Part shown: positions 15,024 through 23,097 of the stretch, one piece after another
How positions within the stretch are numbered: the first letter of the stretch is position 1
Layout: each line of letters starts with the position of its first letter
Assembly (NCBI RefSeq): GCF_900143055.1
Contig: NZ_FRCW01000001.1
Coordinates: 310,001-374,000, forward strand
Length of the DNA stretch: 64,000 bases
Direction: 5' to 3'
From: Fibrobacter sp. UWR3
GTDB taxonomy: Bacteria; Fibrobacterota; Fibrobacteria; Fibrobacterales; Fibrobacteraceae
Program-made: the position numbers and the translations under genes
Notes under the pieces: generated by a model
Database searches by the model: none
The model's input: the letters and a program-made list of their open reading frames with translations, nothing else
Told to the model about the DNA's origin: nothing

Positions 15024-16241
15024 ATGCAATTCCGTCCCGTTAAGGAACAGCTTGATATTTTGATGCGCGGCGTTATCGATGTCGTGCCGCAAGAAGAACT
15101 CGAAAAGAAACTCCAGAAGTCCTACGATACCGGAGTCCCGCTCCGTATCAAGATGGGCGTGGACCCGACGGCCCCGGACGTGCACTTCGGCCACACGGTC
15201 GTGATGCGCAAGCTCCGTCAGTTCCAGGACCTGGGCCATACCGTCGTGCTCATTGTGGGTGACTACACCGCCCAGATTGGTGACCCCAGCGGCCGCAACA
15301 AGGCCCGCCCGCGTCTCACGCACGAACAGGTGCTCGAGAACGCGAAGGAATACCAGGAACAGTTCTTCAAGGTCGTCCGCCGCGACCAGGTGGAAATCCA
15401 CTACAACGGCGAATGGTTCTCCAAGCTCCCGTTCAGCAAGGTGACCGAACTCATGGGCCAGTTCACCGTGGCCCAGATGCTCGAACGCGAGGATTTCCAC
15501 AACCGCTACACGGCCAATACGCCGATTAGCCTGCACGAGTTCATGTACCCGATGATGCAGGGCTACGATTCCGTGGCCATCAAGAGTGACGTGGAATTGG
15601 GCGGCACCGACCAGAAGTTCAACGTGCTTCGCGGTCGTGACTTGCAGATTTTCGAAGGCATGGAACCGCAGATTGGTCTCTTCATGCCGATTTTGCTCGG
15701 TACCGACGGCAAGGTCAAGATGAGTAAGTCCATCGGCAACTACGTGGGCCTGAACGAGCCCGCCGACGTGATGTACCACAAGATTTACAGCCTCGCCGAC
15801 AGCATCGTCGAGAACTGGTTCGAACTCCTCACCAACATCCCGCTTGCAGAAATCAAGCAGATGATGGCCGATATCGCTGCGGGCAAGATGAACCCCAACG
15901 ATGCGAAGCACCGCCTCGCCATCGATATCGTGACGCAGTACTACGGCGCAGAAGCCGCCGAGGCCGCCGCCGCGAAGGAACGCGAAATCCACAGCGGAAA
16001 CGCCATCCCGAGCGATGCTGCCGAATGCAGCGTGGCGGCCGGCACCTATGGTGCCCTGGATCTGCTTGTGGAAATCAAGGCCTTTGCATCTAAGGGCGAA
16101 GCCCGCCGCATGATTCAGAACGGCGGCGTCAAGATTGCGGGCGAAAAGCTCGCTGACCCGCAGGCCTCGTTTGAAATCAAGGGCGGTGACCAGCTGGTTG
16201 TCCAGGTGGGCAAACGCAAGTTCTACAAGGTGAATTTCTAG
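15024..16241 (+). CDS. tyrS: Tyrosyl-tRNA synthetase
   Basis: This 405-residue class I synthetase charges tRNA-Tyr. The first signature is HFGH (near residue 55, in MGVDPTAPDVHFGHTVV) and the second is KMSKS (near residue 235, in GKVKMSKSIGN). VGDYTAQIGDPSGRNKARP and the C-terminal S4 RNA-binding domain (SKGEARRMIQNGGVKIAGEK) match the TyrZ/TyrS2 subgroup rather than the other bacterial TyrRS type. The start is the ATG at 15024 after TTGAGAAAATT. The 150-base leader holds degenerate AACCATTAACTATT-type repeats and a TATATTTA box near 14910; I see no T-box structure. A PfkB kinase gene follows four bases after the stop, so the two are probably co-transcribed. Confidence 0.95.
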   Translation: MQFRPVKEQLDILMRGVIDVVPQEELEKKLQKSYDTGVPLRIKMGVDPTAPDVHFGHTVVMRKLRQFQDLGHTVVLIVGDYTAQIGDPSGRNKARPRLTHEQVLENAKEYQEQFFKVVRRDQVEIHYNGEWFSKLPFSKVTELMGQFTVAQMLEREDFHNRYTANTPISLHEFMYPMMQGYDSVAIKSDVELGGTDQKFNVLRGRDLQIFEGMEPQIGLFMPILLGTDGKVKMSKSIGNYVGLNEPADVMYHKIYSLADSIVENWFELLTNIPLAEIKQMMADIAAGKMNPNDAKHRLAIDIVTQYYGAEAAEAAAAKEREIHSGNAIPSDAAECSVAAGTYGALDLLVEIKAFASKGEARRMIQNGGVKIAGEKLADPQASFEIKGGDQLVVQVGKRKFYKVNF

Positions 16242-16245
16242 TACC

Positions 16246-17202
16246 ATGCCGCAAGAAATCCTCATACTCGGTCTCAATCCCGCCTGGCAGCGTTTGTTCT
16301 TTTTGGACAAATTCACTCCGGGCGAGGTGCACCGCATAACGAACGTCGAAGAATACGCTTCGGGCAAGGGAATCAACTGCAGCCGCGTGTTGCAGAACCT
16401 GGGCGGAAAGCCCCTCCTGATGCACTTCCTCGGGTCCGACCACGGGTCCCGCATTTTCGACGAGATTTCCGGTTGCGGCATAAGCCAGGCCCCGATATGG
16501 ATTAAGGAACCGACACGCACCTGCACGACTATCGCCTGCGGGGGCGAAGCGACGGAACTTATCGAGCCTTCTCCGGTACTTACCGATATCGAGAACAAGG
16601 ATTTCGCGCAGACTCTTGGGGAATACTGGAACACGGCGCAGTGCGTTGCCCTCTGCGGGTCGTTCCCGGGTAACTTCGACGTCGAATGCATAAACGGCCT
16701 CGACTTTACGGGCAAGCGCGTGTTTGTCGATGCCATCGAGAATATCGACTCCTGGCTCGAGAAGGGCGTGGAACTGCTGAAGATCAACATGCACGAGTAC
16801 AGCAAGTTGCTCGACCGCATGGGAATTCCGCAGGTGAAGTCGAGCCCGCAGTTCTGGAAAATGACCGCGACCGCAGTGCTCGAGCGCCTTCCCATCAAGA
16901 ACCTCGTGGTGACCGACGAGGAATCGCCGGTACGCGCGTTCCGTCTGGTCGAAAAGAAGTTTCAGAGCGCGATAGTCACGCCTCCCGCAGTCGAGGTGCA
17001 GAACAGCGTGGGTGCGGGCGATTCGTTCTTTGCCGGCTGGCTTTATGCCGATAGCATGGGCCTCGAATTCGAGGAATGCCTCGTGAAGTCGACCGCCGTC
17101 GCTGTGGCCCGCTGTGAAGTCGACAAGCCCTGGATGCTTTCGCTTGAGCGCGTTGCCGAGCTGGAAGAAACTATCCGCGAAAGCCTCGAACAGCAGGAAT
17201 AG
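16246..17202 (+). CDS. PfkB-family sugar kinase (1-phosphofructokinase-like)
   Basis: This 318-residue protein opens ILILGLNPAWQRLFFLDKF, the 'LNPA.D' start of the 1-phosphofructokinase/tagatose-6-phosphate kinase branch. EYASGKGINCSRVLQNLGG is the substrate-side motif near residue 38. NSVGAGDSFFAGWLYA near residue 250 is the PfkB signature with the anion hole and catalytic Asp. Family members phosphorylate a phosphosugar at C1 or C6 with ATP. No transport or aldolase gene is near, so the exact substrate stays open. Spacing to tyrS (four bases) and mqnB (ten bases) suggests one transcript. Confidence 0.85.
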   Translation: MPQEILILGLNPAWQRLFFLDKFTPGEVHRITNVEEYASGKGINCSRVLQNLGGKPLLMHFLGSDHGSRIFDEISGCGISQAPIWIKEPTRTCTTIACGGEATELIEPSPVLTDIENKDFAQTLGEYWNTAQCVALCGSFPGNFDVECINGLDFTGKRVFVDAIENIDSWLEKGVELLKINMHEYSKLLDRMGIPQVKSSPQFWKMTATAVLERLPIKNLVVTDEESPVRAFRLVEKKFQSAIVTPPAVEVQNSVGAGDSFFAGWLYADSMGLEFEECLVKSTAVAVARCEVDKPWMLSLERVAELEETIRESLEQQE

Positions 17203-17212
17203 GCAGGCCGGC

Positions 17213-17860
17213 ATGAACGGGACGCTTGTCGTATTTGCCTCGAAGCAGGAATTCAACACGATTTTCCCGCAGATATCCGCTGTGGTGGCGTCCACTACGC
17301 CGCAATCCATAGACAACCGTTTCGATGTCGCCGTGTGCGGGGTGGGAATGCTCGACTTTTCGGCGAACCTCGCGTACCTCCTGGCGAAGAACCGCTACGA
17401 GCGCGTAATCCAGGTGGGCATCTGCGGGGCATATCCCAACCGCGGGATAGAAATTTGCGACGTGGTGCGTGTCGATACCGACGTTGTCGGCGATATGGGA
17501 ATCCAGACACGTGAAGGCCATTTTGTCGCCTGGAAGGATGCTTCTGGTGAAGACGGCGTATATGCGGGCGAATCCCCGCGATTCCTCACGATTGCGCTTG
17601 CGTCTATACGTTCTGTTGCCGGCGTCTCGGTGAACTGCTGTACCGGTACCAAGTACCTGGCGCTCCGTCGTGGCGGGCTCTTCAAGGCCGATGTCGAGAG
17701 TATGGAAGGCGCGGCATGCTTTGCCGTGTGCAGGCGCTTTGGCGTTCCGGCCTACCAGTTCCGCGCGGTAAGCAACATCGCGACCGACCGCGATACGTCT
17801 ACCTGGAAGATTCCCGAAGCCCTCATGGCCCTCAAAAGTGAGGTGCTGGACAATCTGTAA
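17213..17860 (+). CDS. mqnB: Futalosine hydrolase MqnB
   Basis: This 215-residue protein belongs to the nucleoside phosphorylase/nucleosidase fold. VAVCGVGMLDFSANLAYLL, VIQVGICGAYPNRGIEICDVV and the late VESMEGAACFAVCRRFGVPAYQFRAVSN match the ESMEGAA nucleosidase signature in its futalosine-hydrolase form. MqnB splits futalosine into dehypoxanthinylfutalosine and hypoxanthine, an early step of the alternative menaquinone route. The start is the ATG at 17213; a longer frame overlaps pfkB. MqnD follows after a repeat-rich gap of 108 bases, which supports the pathway assignment. Confidence 0.88.
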   Translation: MNGTLVVFASKQEFNTIFPQISAVVASTTPQSIDNRFDVAVCGVGMLDFSANLAYLLAKNRYERVIQVGICGAYPNRGIEICDVVRVDTDVVGDMGIQTREGHFVAWKDASGEDGVYAGESPRFLTIALASIRSVAGVSVNCCTGTKYLALRRGGLFKADVESMEGAACFAVCRRFGVPAYQFRAVSNIATDRDTSTWKIPEALMALKSEVLDNL

Positions 17861-17863
17861 ACA

Positions 17864-17960
17864 ATGTGGAATGTGGAATGTGTAATGTGAAATGAAGAAA
17901 TTCACATTACACACCCCACATTTAGCATCTCTCATCTCTCATCTCACATCCCACATCTCA
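17864..17960. repeat. Inverted and tandem repeat between mqnB and mqnD
   Basis: GTGTAATGTGAA (17880-17891) and TTCACATTACAC (17901-17912) form a perfect twelve-pair stem with a nine-base loop. Outer arms AATGTGGAATGTG and CACCCCACATT extend it imperfectly. To its right are tandem CATCTCTCATCTCTCATCTC-type units up to the mqnD start. Confidence 0.75.
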
Positions 17961-17968
17961 CATTTGTT

Positions 17969-18784
17969 ATGCGTCTTTCCCTCGGCATTTCCACCTGTCC
18001 TAACGACACCTACATCTACGAGGCGCTTGTCGCCGGTCTCGAGAATTCCCCTTTTGAATGGGACGTGCATTTTGCCGACGTGCAGACATTGAACGAGATG
18101 ATTATCGCGGGCAAGCTCGACGTGGCCAAAGTGAGCGCGCAGGTCTACCCGAAAATTCGTGACAACTACGTGTGCCTCGGGTGCGGCGGCGCCATCGGGT
18201 ATGGCTGCGGCCCGCTCCTGCTTTCTTCTGTGTCCGGCGCCTTCGACCCTGCAAAAGAAACTGTACTCCCTGGAGCGAACACGACGGCCGCGCTCCTTTT
18301 CCGGTTCTGGTTTGCTCACGAGTTCGGCGTAAAGTCCGGTCGCCCGGGTGCGTGTGCGCCGCAGGTGCGCTATGCGCTTTTCAACGAGGTCTACTCCTCG
18401 CTGCTCATCAAGTCTGCGGTTCAGGGTGTAACCATTCACGAACATCGCTTCACCTGGAAACGTGACGGGCTTCACATGTTGCAGGACCTCGGCGCCTACT
18501 GGGAACAGGAAACGGGCTCGCCGATTCCGCTCGGGATTGCAGTCGCGCGCCGCTCGCTTTCGTACGAACTTGTCAGGAATATCGAGAAGGAGATTCGCGA
18601 TAGCCTCTCGATGGCTCGGAAAAGGTCGGAACTCGTGACCCCGTTTATTCGTGAAAAAGCGCAAATTTCCGATGAAAAAGTCATCGAATCGCACATAAAA
18701 ATGTTCGTGAACGACTTTTCCGAGAGCGTGGGCGAGGCGGGTCGGCGCGCTCTCGAGTCCCTTTGGGGTATCGCAGATTGTTGA
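17969..18784 (+). CDS. mqnD: 1,4-dihydroxy-6-naphthoate synthase MqnD
   Basis: This 271-residue protein starts MRLSLGISTCPNDTYIYEAL, the diagnostic MqnD opening ('STCPND'), and continues with DVQTLNEMIIAGKLDVAKVS and a GCGPLLLS loop. It has a periplasmic-binding-protein-like fold but no signal peptide. MqnD makes 1,4-dihydroxy-6-naphthoate from cyclic dehypoxanthinylfutalosine. With mqnB next door and MenG/UbiX/UbiA-type genes at 43-45 kb it shows that this organism makes menaquinone by the futalosine route. The start at 17969 comes right after the CACATT repeat tract and has no clear ribosome binding site. Confidence 0.92.
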   Translation: MRLSLGISTCPNDTYIYEALVAGLENSPFEWDVHFADVQTLNEMIIAGKLDVAKVSAQVYPKIRDNYVCLGCGGAIGYGCGPLLLSSVSGAFDPAKETVLPGANTTAALLFRFWFAHEFGVKSGRPGACAPQVRYALFNEVYSSLLIKSAVQGVTIHEHRFTWKRDGLHMLQDLGAYWEQETGSPIPLGIAVARRSLSYELVRNIEKEIRDSLSMARKRSELVTPFIREKAQISDEKVIESHIKMFVNDFSESVGEAGRRALESLWGIADC

Positions 18785-18910
18785 TAACCTGTTGATAACA
18801 ACAAAAATCGTGTAATAATCCGTAAACGTAAAATTATTTTTACAAAACTGCGAATTTTTGCGAAAAACTTTATTTATTTTCCAAAAAGCACTTTTTTTGG
18901 GAGTTCGCTT

Positions 18911-19111
18911 ATGAGTTTAGTCAACGACCTCGATCTCGAAGTTGAAAACTTCAAACGTGAGTACGAAAAGTTCGAACGCGGCAACAAGTCCGCTGGAACG
19001 CGTGCGCGCAAGGTTCTGCAGGATATCAAGAAGACCTGCCAGGAGATTCGCGTGTCCATCCAGGGGGCGAAGAAGGAGGAGGAAAAGTCCAACCTTTCCC
19101 CTGAGAATTGA
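18911..19111 (+). CDS. Histone H1-like (Hc1-type) DNA-binding protein
   Basis: This 66-residue protein has the Hc1/histone H1-like pattern: a helical start (LVNDLDLEVENFKREYEKF), the motif RGNKSAGTRARKVLQDIKK, and a Lys/Glu-rich end. In related small proteins from chlamydiae and Bacteroidetes the 'KaAGtRARKal' motif marks a chromatin-associated protein. This copy lacks the long Lys/Ala tail seen in chlamydial Hc1. A GGGAG ribosome binding site lies seven bases before the ATG and the 120-base leader is AT-rich. A role in nucleoid organisation is inferred. Confidence 0.75.
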   Translation: MSLVNDLDLEVENFKREYEKFERGNKSAGTRARKVLQDIKKTCQEIRVSIQGAKKEEEKSNLSPEN

Positions 19112-19183
19112 CGTTCAAGGCCTGCCTAACGGGCACTTTTTGCTTTTTTTAAGCGTTTTTTTGGGTTATTTCTCAAAAAGCGT

Positions 19184-19212
19184 TTGACTAGAGCCCGTTA
19201 TGAAGGTATATT
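19184..19212 (+). promoter_or_regulatory. Promoter of the envelope cluster
   Basis: TTGACT (19184-19189), a 17-base spacer and TATATT (19207-19212) form a near-perfect housekeeping promoter about 85 bases before the first cluster gene. Confidence 0.75.
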
Positions 19213-19297
19213 CCCATTCGGGTTTTGAATTTGTCGATTCGGCAAACCAAAAAAACAAACGATTTTATGTGTTCTATGATTGGAGAAACGTAGCAGT

Positions 19298-20815
19298 ATG
19301 ACCCTAAAGAAACTGGTCTTAATTACGGCCGGGGCTTTGCTTCTTTCCGGAACCGCCATGGCAAGAATCATCAACGTGCCTGGCGAATTCCAGAAAATCG
19401 GTGACGCTCTCGGTAATGCCGATGCTGGCGATACCATCAAGGTAGCGCGCGGCACCTACAACGAAAACATCACTCTCGTGATGGGCGTGATCCTGAAAGG
19501 CGAAGATCCGCTGACAACAATCATCGATGGCGGCCGCAATGGTCCGACCGTCATGGGTACTTCGGGCGCAGAAATGTCGCACTTCACTGTGAGGAACGGT
19601 CTCGAAGGCATCCTCTGCGAAAACGCTGCCCCCTACATTCACCACTGCTACGTGATGGATAACCACGCTACGGGTATCGGTGCGTTCATCTCGCTCCCGC
19701 ATCTCCGCAACAACGTGGTGTACGGCAACCGCTGGTCCGGCATCCTCGCTTGGGGTGCCAAGTCTCTCGACGCCTTCATCGAGCACAACGTCGTGCTCCG
19801 TAACGGCTACTCGGGCCTTGCCCTGAAGGGACCGACCAACGTGGTCGCCCGTAACAACATCTTCATGGAGAACCACTATTACGGTGTGTTCGCCGACCCG
19901 GCCGCCGGCCAGACGAAGGTGGAGTACAACAACATCTACAAGAACTACTACCCGTTCAACCACTTCATCAAGGTGAACCGCACCAACGTTTCCCTCGATC
20001 CGAAGTTCATGAACCACTCCCTCTCGAAGCCGAACTTCTACTGCCAGTCCACCTCGCCGATGCTCAAGCGCGGTAAGGGCAAGCTCGACATCGGTCTTAC
20101 GACTGTCGAGGTTGTGAAGGAAGAAGAACAGGCTGAAGAAACCCGCAACCCGGATACCGATGCCGATGGCCTCTGCGATCCGTGGGTTTCCGAAGAAGGC
20201 GTTTCCGACAAGTATGCTTCTGTTTGCACCGGCATCGACAACTGCCCCGAAGAAGCCGAAGACTTCGACGGTTACCAGGATGACGATGGCTGCCCGGATG
20301 CCGACAACGACCGCGACGGTCTCTGCGACCCGTGGGTCGAAGCCAAGGGCTTGCTCGCGAACTTTGCTCATGTGTGCCAGGGTGTTGACCGCTGCCCCGA
20401 ACAGGCCGAAACCCAGAACGGTTACAAGGACGACGACGGATGCCCGGACGAAGTCCCGCAGCCGCCGAAGAAGGTGTTCGTGCTTGAAGGCGTGAACTTC
20501 GAATCCGGCAAGGCGACCATCACTCAGGACTCTCACGTGTCCCTCATGAAGGTTGTCGACATCATGGAAACCTTCCAGGAAGCGACGTTCGAAATTGTGG
20601 GTCATACGGACAACGTTGGTTCCAAGGAAAAGAACAAGCAGCTCTCCGCCGACCGCGCCGCTGCAGTGAAGAACTTCCTTGTCGAGAACGGTATTAACGA
20701 AGCCCGCATTGTTACAAGCGGTAAGGGCGACTCTCAGCCGGTTGCCTCTAACAAAACCCCCGAAGGGCGTGCGCAGAACCGTCGTATCGAGTTCATTCGC
20801 ACGGATATCAAGTAA
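19298..20815 (+). CDS. Beta-helix / thrombospondin-type-3 / OmpA-domain envelope protein
   Basis: This 505-residue protein has a signal peptide (residues 1-22). A right-handed beta-helix follows (about 25-260, of the parallel-helix type found in NosD and pectate lyases: IINVPGEFQKIGDAL, GDTIKVARGTYNENI, IIDGG). Two calcium-binding thrombospondin type 3-like repeats come next (DTDADGLCDPW...DNCPEEAEDFDGYQDDDGCPD and a second copy). The C-terminus is an OmpA domain (about 385-505: VNFESGKATI, IVGHTDNVGSKEKNKQLSADRA, RAQNRRIEF) that binds peptidoglycan. The ATG at 19298 gives the best signal peptide. The gene opens the envelope cluster and its product probably anchors the machine to the wall in a Pal-like way. 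The acidic TSP3 part suggests calcium-dependent rigidity. Confidence 0.88.
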   Translation: MTLKKLVLITAGALLLSGTAMARIINVPGEFQKIGDALGNADAGDTIKVARGTYNENITLVMGVILKGEDPLTTIIDGGRNGPTVMGTSGAEMSHFTVRNGLEGILCENAAPYIHHCYVMDNHATGIGAFISLPHLRNNVVYGNRWSGILAWGAKSLDAFIEHNVVLRNGYSGLALKGPTNVVARNNIFMENHYYGVFADPAAGQTKVEYNNIYKNYYPFNHFIKVNRTNVSLDPKFMNHSLSKPNFYCQSTSPMLKRGKGKLDIGLTTVEVVKEEEQAEETRNPDTDADGLCDPWVSEEGVSDKYASVCTGIDNCPEEAEDFDGYQDDDGCPDADNDRDGLCDPWVEAKGLLANFAHVCQGVDRCPEQAETQNGYKDDDGCPDEVPQPPKKVFVLEGVNFESGKATITQDSHVSLMKVVDIMETFQEATFEIVGHTDNVGSKEKNKQLSADRAAAVKNFLVENGINEARIVTSGKGDSQPVASNKTPEGRAQNRRIEFIRTDIK

Positions 20816-20826
20816 AGGAGTAGGTG

Positions 20827-23052
20827 ATGATGCATACTAGTTTCATCAAGACATCGGTCCTCGGACTTACAGTGGCGGCCAGCTCCCTGTTTGCTGACGC
20901 TACCTACTCTCCGCACAAGTATCAGCAGAACGACTGGTTCGCAGAATTCGGCGGCAACACCGCCATGTACGTGAACCCGGCAAGCATTGCTGAAACGGAA
21001 CAGTTGGAATTCAGCGCTGCGTTCTTCAGCTCCATCAGCGGCGAAGCAAGCCAGGAATACGTGAGCTTGACCTTCCCGATGGACTACAAGCACACGCTCG
21101 GCTTCTCGTTCTTCGAGAACGGCGCTTCTATCGACGGTGGCAAGTCCTACGGTGAATACGCGTTCATGTTCGGCTATGCCTACAACCTCTTCCAGTTGAT
21201 CTCTCTCGGTGTGGACATCTCGGTGCTCTACATCAACCAGTTCGACGACGTGAAGCAGGTGACCTTCGGTTCTGACATCGGTATCAGCTGGAACCCGCTC
21301 GCTTCTTCCAAGCTCGGCTACCTCCTCGTGGGTGTCGCCTTGCAGAACGTGCTGCAGCCGGCCATCGCCACGAGCGACGACGCTCCGGCAGTGGTGCTCT
21401 TCACCGAAAGCGAAGCCTACAAGATTCCCGCGAACCTGAACTTCTCCTTGTTCTACCGCGGTCTTAACAGGAGCCTCGAAGCGAAGATCGAAGCATCCTT
21501 CATCGACATCATGCACGATGACGAGGAAGGCGGCGAAGGCTTCAACCTCGAGACCAGCTTCACCTTGACCTACTACCTCTCCCCGCACTTGGGCGTGCGT
21601 GGCCGTTTCACCAAGGAAGGTTACTTCGTTGCTGGTGCTACGGTGAACGTGAAGGACGTGAGCATCTTCCGTTACCTCCAGTTGGATTTGGAAATGTCTC
21701 ATGACGACCTCTACGCCAAGAAGAACCGTGGTTTCATCTGGGCCGTGAAGATTACTTCTCGCTTCGGTGACACCCGCGAAGAGAAAATCGGTGAGGAACG
21801 TTACCGTCGCTTGAAGATCGAACCTGAAAACGACTACCGTGCTGCTATGCGCCTGTACTTGAACCGTCAGTTCCTCGAAGCTGCTTACGCCTTCGGTAAG
21901 GTCCAGACCAAGTACCCCGCATTCCACCTTGTCGACCAGGCTGCGTTCTACAAGGCAAAGTCTTTCGAAAACCTCCGCATGCACAAGGCTGCAAAGTCCG
22001 TGTACGAAGACGCTATCAAGCGCTATCCGCAGAGCGACCAGAAGGCCAAGTACCACTTCCAGTTGATGAACATTGACTATAAGGAAGGCAAGTACACCGA
22101 AGCCATGAGCAAGTACCAGAACATTGCCCAGAAGTTCGGTGAAAGCGACGTGAAGGCCGACGCCGACTACGTTGCCGGCCAGATCAAGTTCGAACAGGGC
22201 CTCTACCAGGAATCTGTCGACCTGCTCGCCGCCATCCTTCCGGGTAACGCGAACTACTTCTATGCCCGTTACACCATGGGTATCGCCTACAGCCGCCTCG
22301 GCAAGTTCGAAGAAGCTGAAAACTGCTTCCGCGACATTACCGAGCAGCAGTACTCCAACCAGTCCGAACAGGACCTCCAGGACGCTGCCCGCGTGAAGCT
22401 CGGCCACCTCTACTTCTCCGGCGAGAAGGCTGACATTGCCGCCGCCGCCCAGATGTATGGCCAGGTGCAGCCCGGTTCTCCGGTGTACGACGAAGCTATG
22501 CTCGGCATTGCATGGTCCTTCCTCAAGGTGAACAAGCCGGACGAAGCCATGAAGCCTGCCAAGTGGATTATTTCTAACCTTCCGGAATCCTTCCTCGTGT
22601 CCGAAGCCTACCTCGTCCAAGGTTACTGCTACTTCATGAAGAAGGACTACCAGAATGCAGCCAAGTCTCTCGAACAGGCTGAAGCCAAGACCGAGAAGCC
22701 GGCTGTGTCCGTGGCTGCCCGCGATAGCGCCCGCCAGGCATACGACGCTATGCAGAGCGAATTCGACTCCGTGCAGGTCCAGGCACTTGACCTCGCTCGC
22801 CAGCTGCCCACCCCGCGTGTGGAAAGCAAGCGTGAGGCTCTGCGCCCGACCTTCGACAAGGCCAACCAGGCTATCGAAGACTACGCCGCGTTCACCCAGA
22901 GGGCCATCCAGAGTGACCGCTTTGAATCCAACCGCAAGCGCATCCTCGAAGATGCGGGCTTCACTCTCGCTACTGTGAAGACCAAGATGGGCCAGGGCTC
23001 GACTTCTTCCGAAGCGGCTCAGGAACTCGAAGAATTGGAGGACCTGGAGTAA
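20827..23052 (+). CDS. Outer-membrane beta-barrel fused to TPR repeats
   Basis: This protein of about 741 residues has a signal peptide (to about residue 24). An N-terminal barrel-like part of about 300 residues carries the motif AMYVNPASIAE, as in PorV/PorQ-type outer-membrane proteins, and has alternating amphipathic strands. From about residue 335 a series of TPR units follows (AAMRLYLNRQFLEAAYAFGKV, YKEGKYTEAMSKYQNIAQKF, FEQGLYQESVDLLAAILPG, MGIAYSRLGKFEEAENCF). The C-terminus is helical and ends in an acidic coiled segment (AQELEELEDLE). The ribosome binding site AAAGGAG precedes a choice of ATGs at 20827 and 20830. It is eleven bases from the previous gene. The barrel-TPR fusion suggests an outer-membrane part with a periplasmic scaffold. 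Codons are strongly biased, indicating high expression. Confidence 0.82.
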   Translation: MMHTSFIKTSVLGLTVAASSLFADATYSPHKYQQNDWFAEFGGNTAMYVNPASIAETEQLEFSAAFFSSISGEASQEYVSLTFPMDYKHTLGFSFFENGASIDGGKSYGEYAFMFGYAYNLFQLISLGVDISVLYINQFDDVKQVTFGSDIGISWNPLASSKLGYLLVGVALQNVLQPAIATSDDAPAVVLFTESEAYKIPANLNFSLFYRGLNRSLEAKIEASFIDIMHDDEEGGEGFNLETSFTLTYYLSPHLGVRGRFTKEGYFVAGATVNVKDVSIFRYLQLDLEMSHDDLYAKKNRGFIWAVKITSRFGDTREEKIGEERYRRLKIEPENDYRAAMRLYLNRQFLEAAYAFGKVQTKYPAFHLVDQAAFYKAKSFENLRMHKAAKSVYEDAIKRYPQSDQKAKYHFQLMNIDYKEGKYTEAMSKYQNIAQKFGESDVKADADYVAGQIKFEQGLYQESVDLLAAILPGNANYFYARYTMGIAYSRLGKFEEAENCFRDITEQQYSNQSEQDLQDAARVKLGHLYFSGEKADIAAAAQMYGQVQPGSPVYDEAMLGIAWSFLKVNKPDEAMKPAKWIISNLPESFLVSEAYLVQGYCYFMKKDYQNAAKSLEQAEAKTEKPAVSVAARDSARQAYDAMQSEFDSVQVQALDLARQLPTPRVESKREALRPTFDKANQAIEDYAAFTQRAIQSDRFESNRKRILEDAGFTLATVKTKMGQGSTSSEAAQELEELEDLE

Positions 23053-23055
23053 TCC

Positions 23056-23073
23056 GGGGCCTCCCCTTTTTAT
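23056..23073 (+). terminator. Weak hairpin with T-run between the two TPR genes
   Basis: GGGG and CCCC around CCT, followed by TTTTTA. It is short and may only lower read-through. Confidence 0.35.
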
Positions 23074-23097
23074 GATTATATAGGTGGATAGAGAACG

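Noticed and set aside
15006-16898. A 630-codon minus-strand frame over tyrS and the PfkB gene
   Set aside because: tyrS and the kinase are clear on the plus strand; the frame is a codon-bias shadow.
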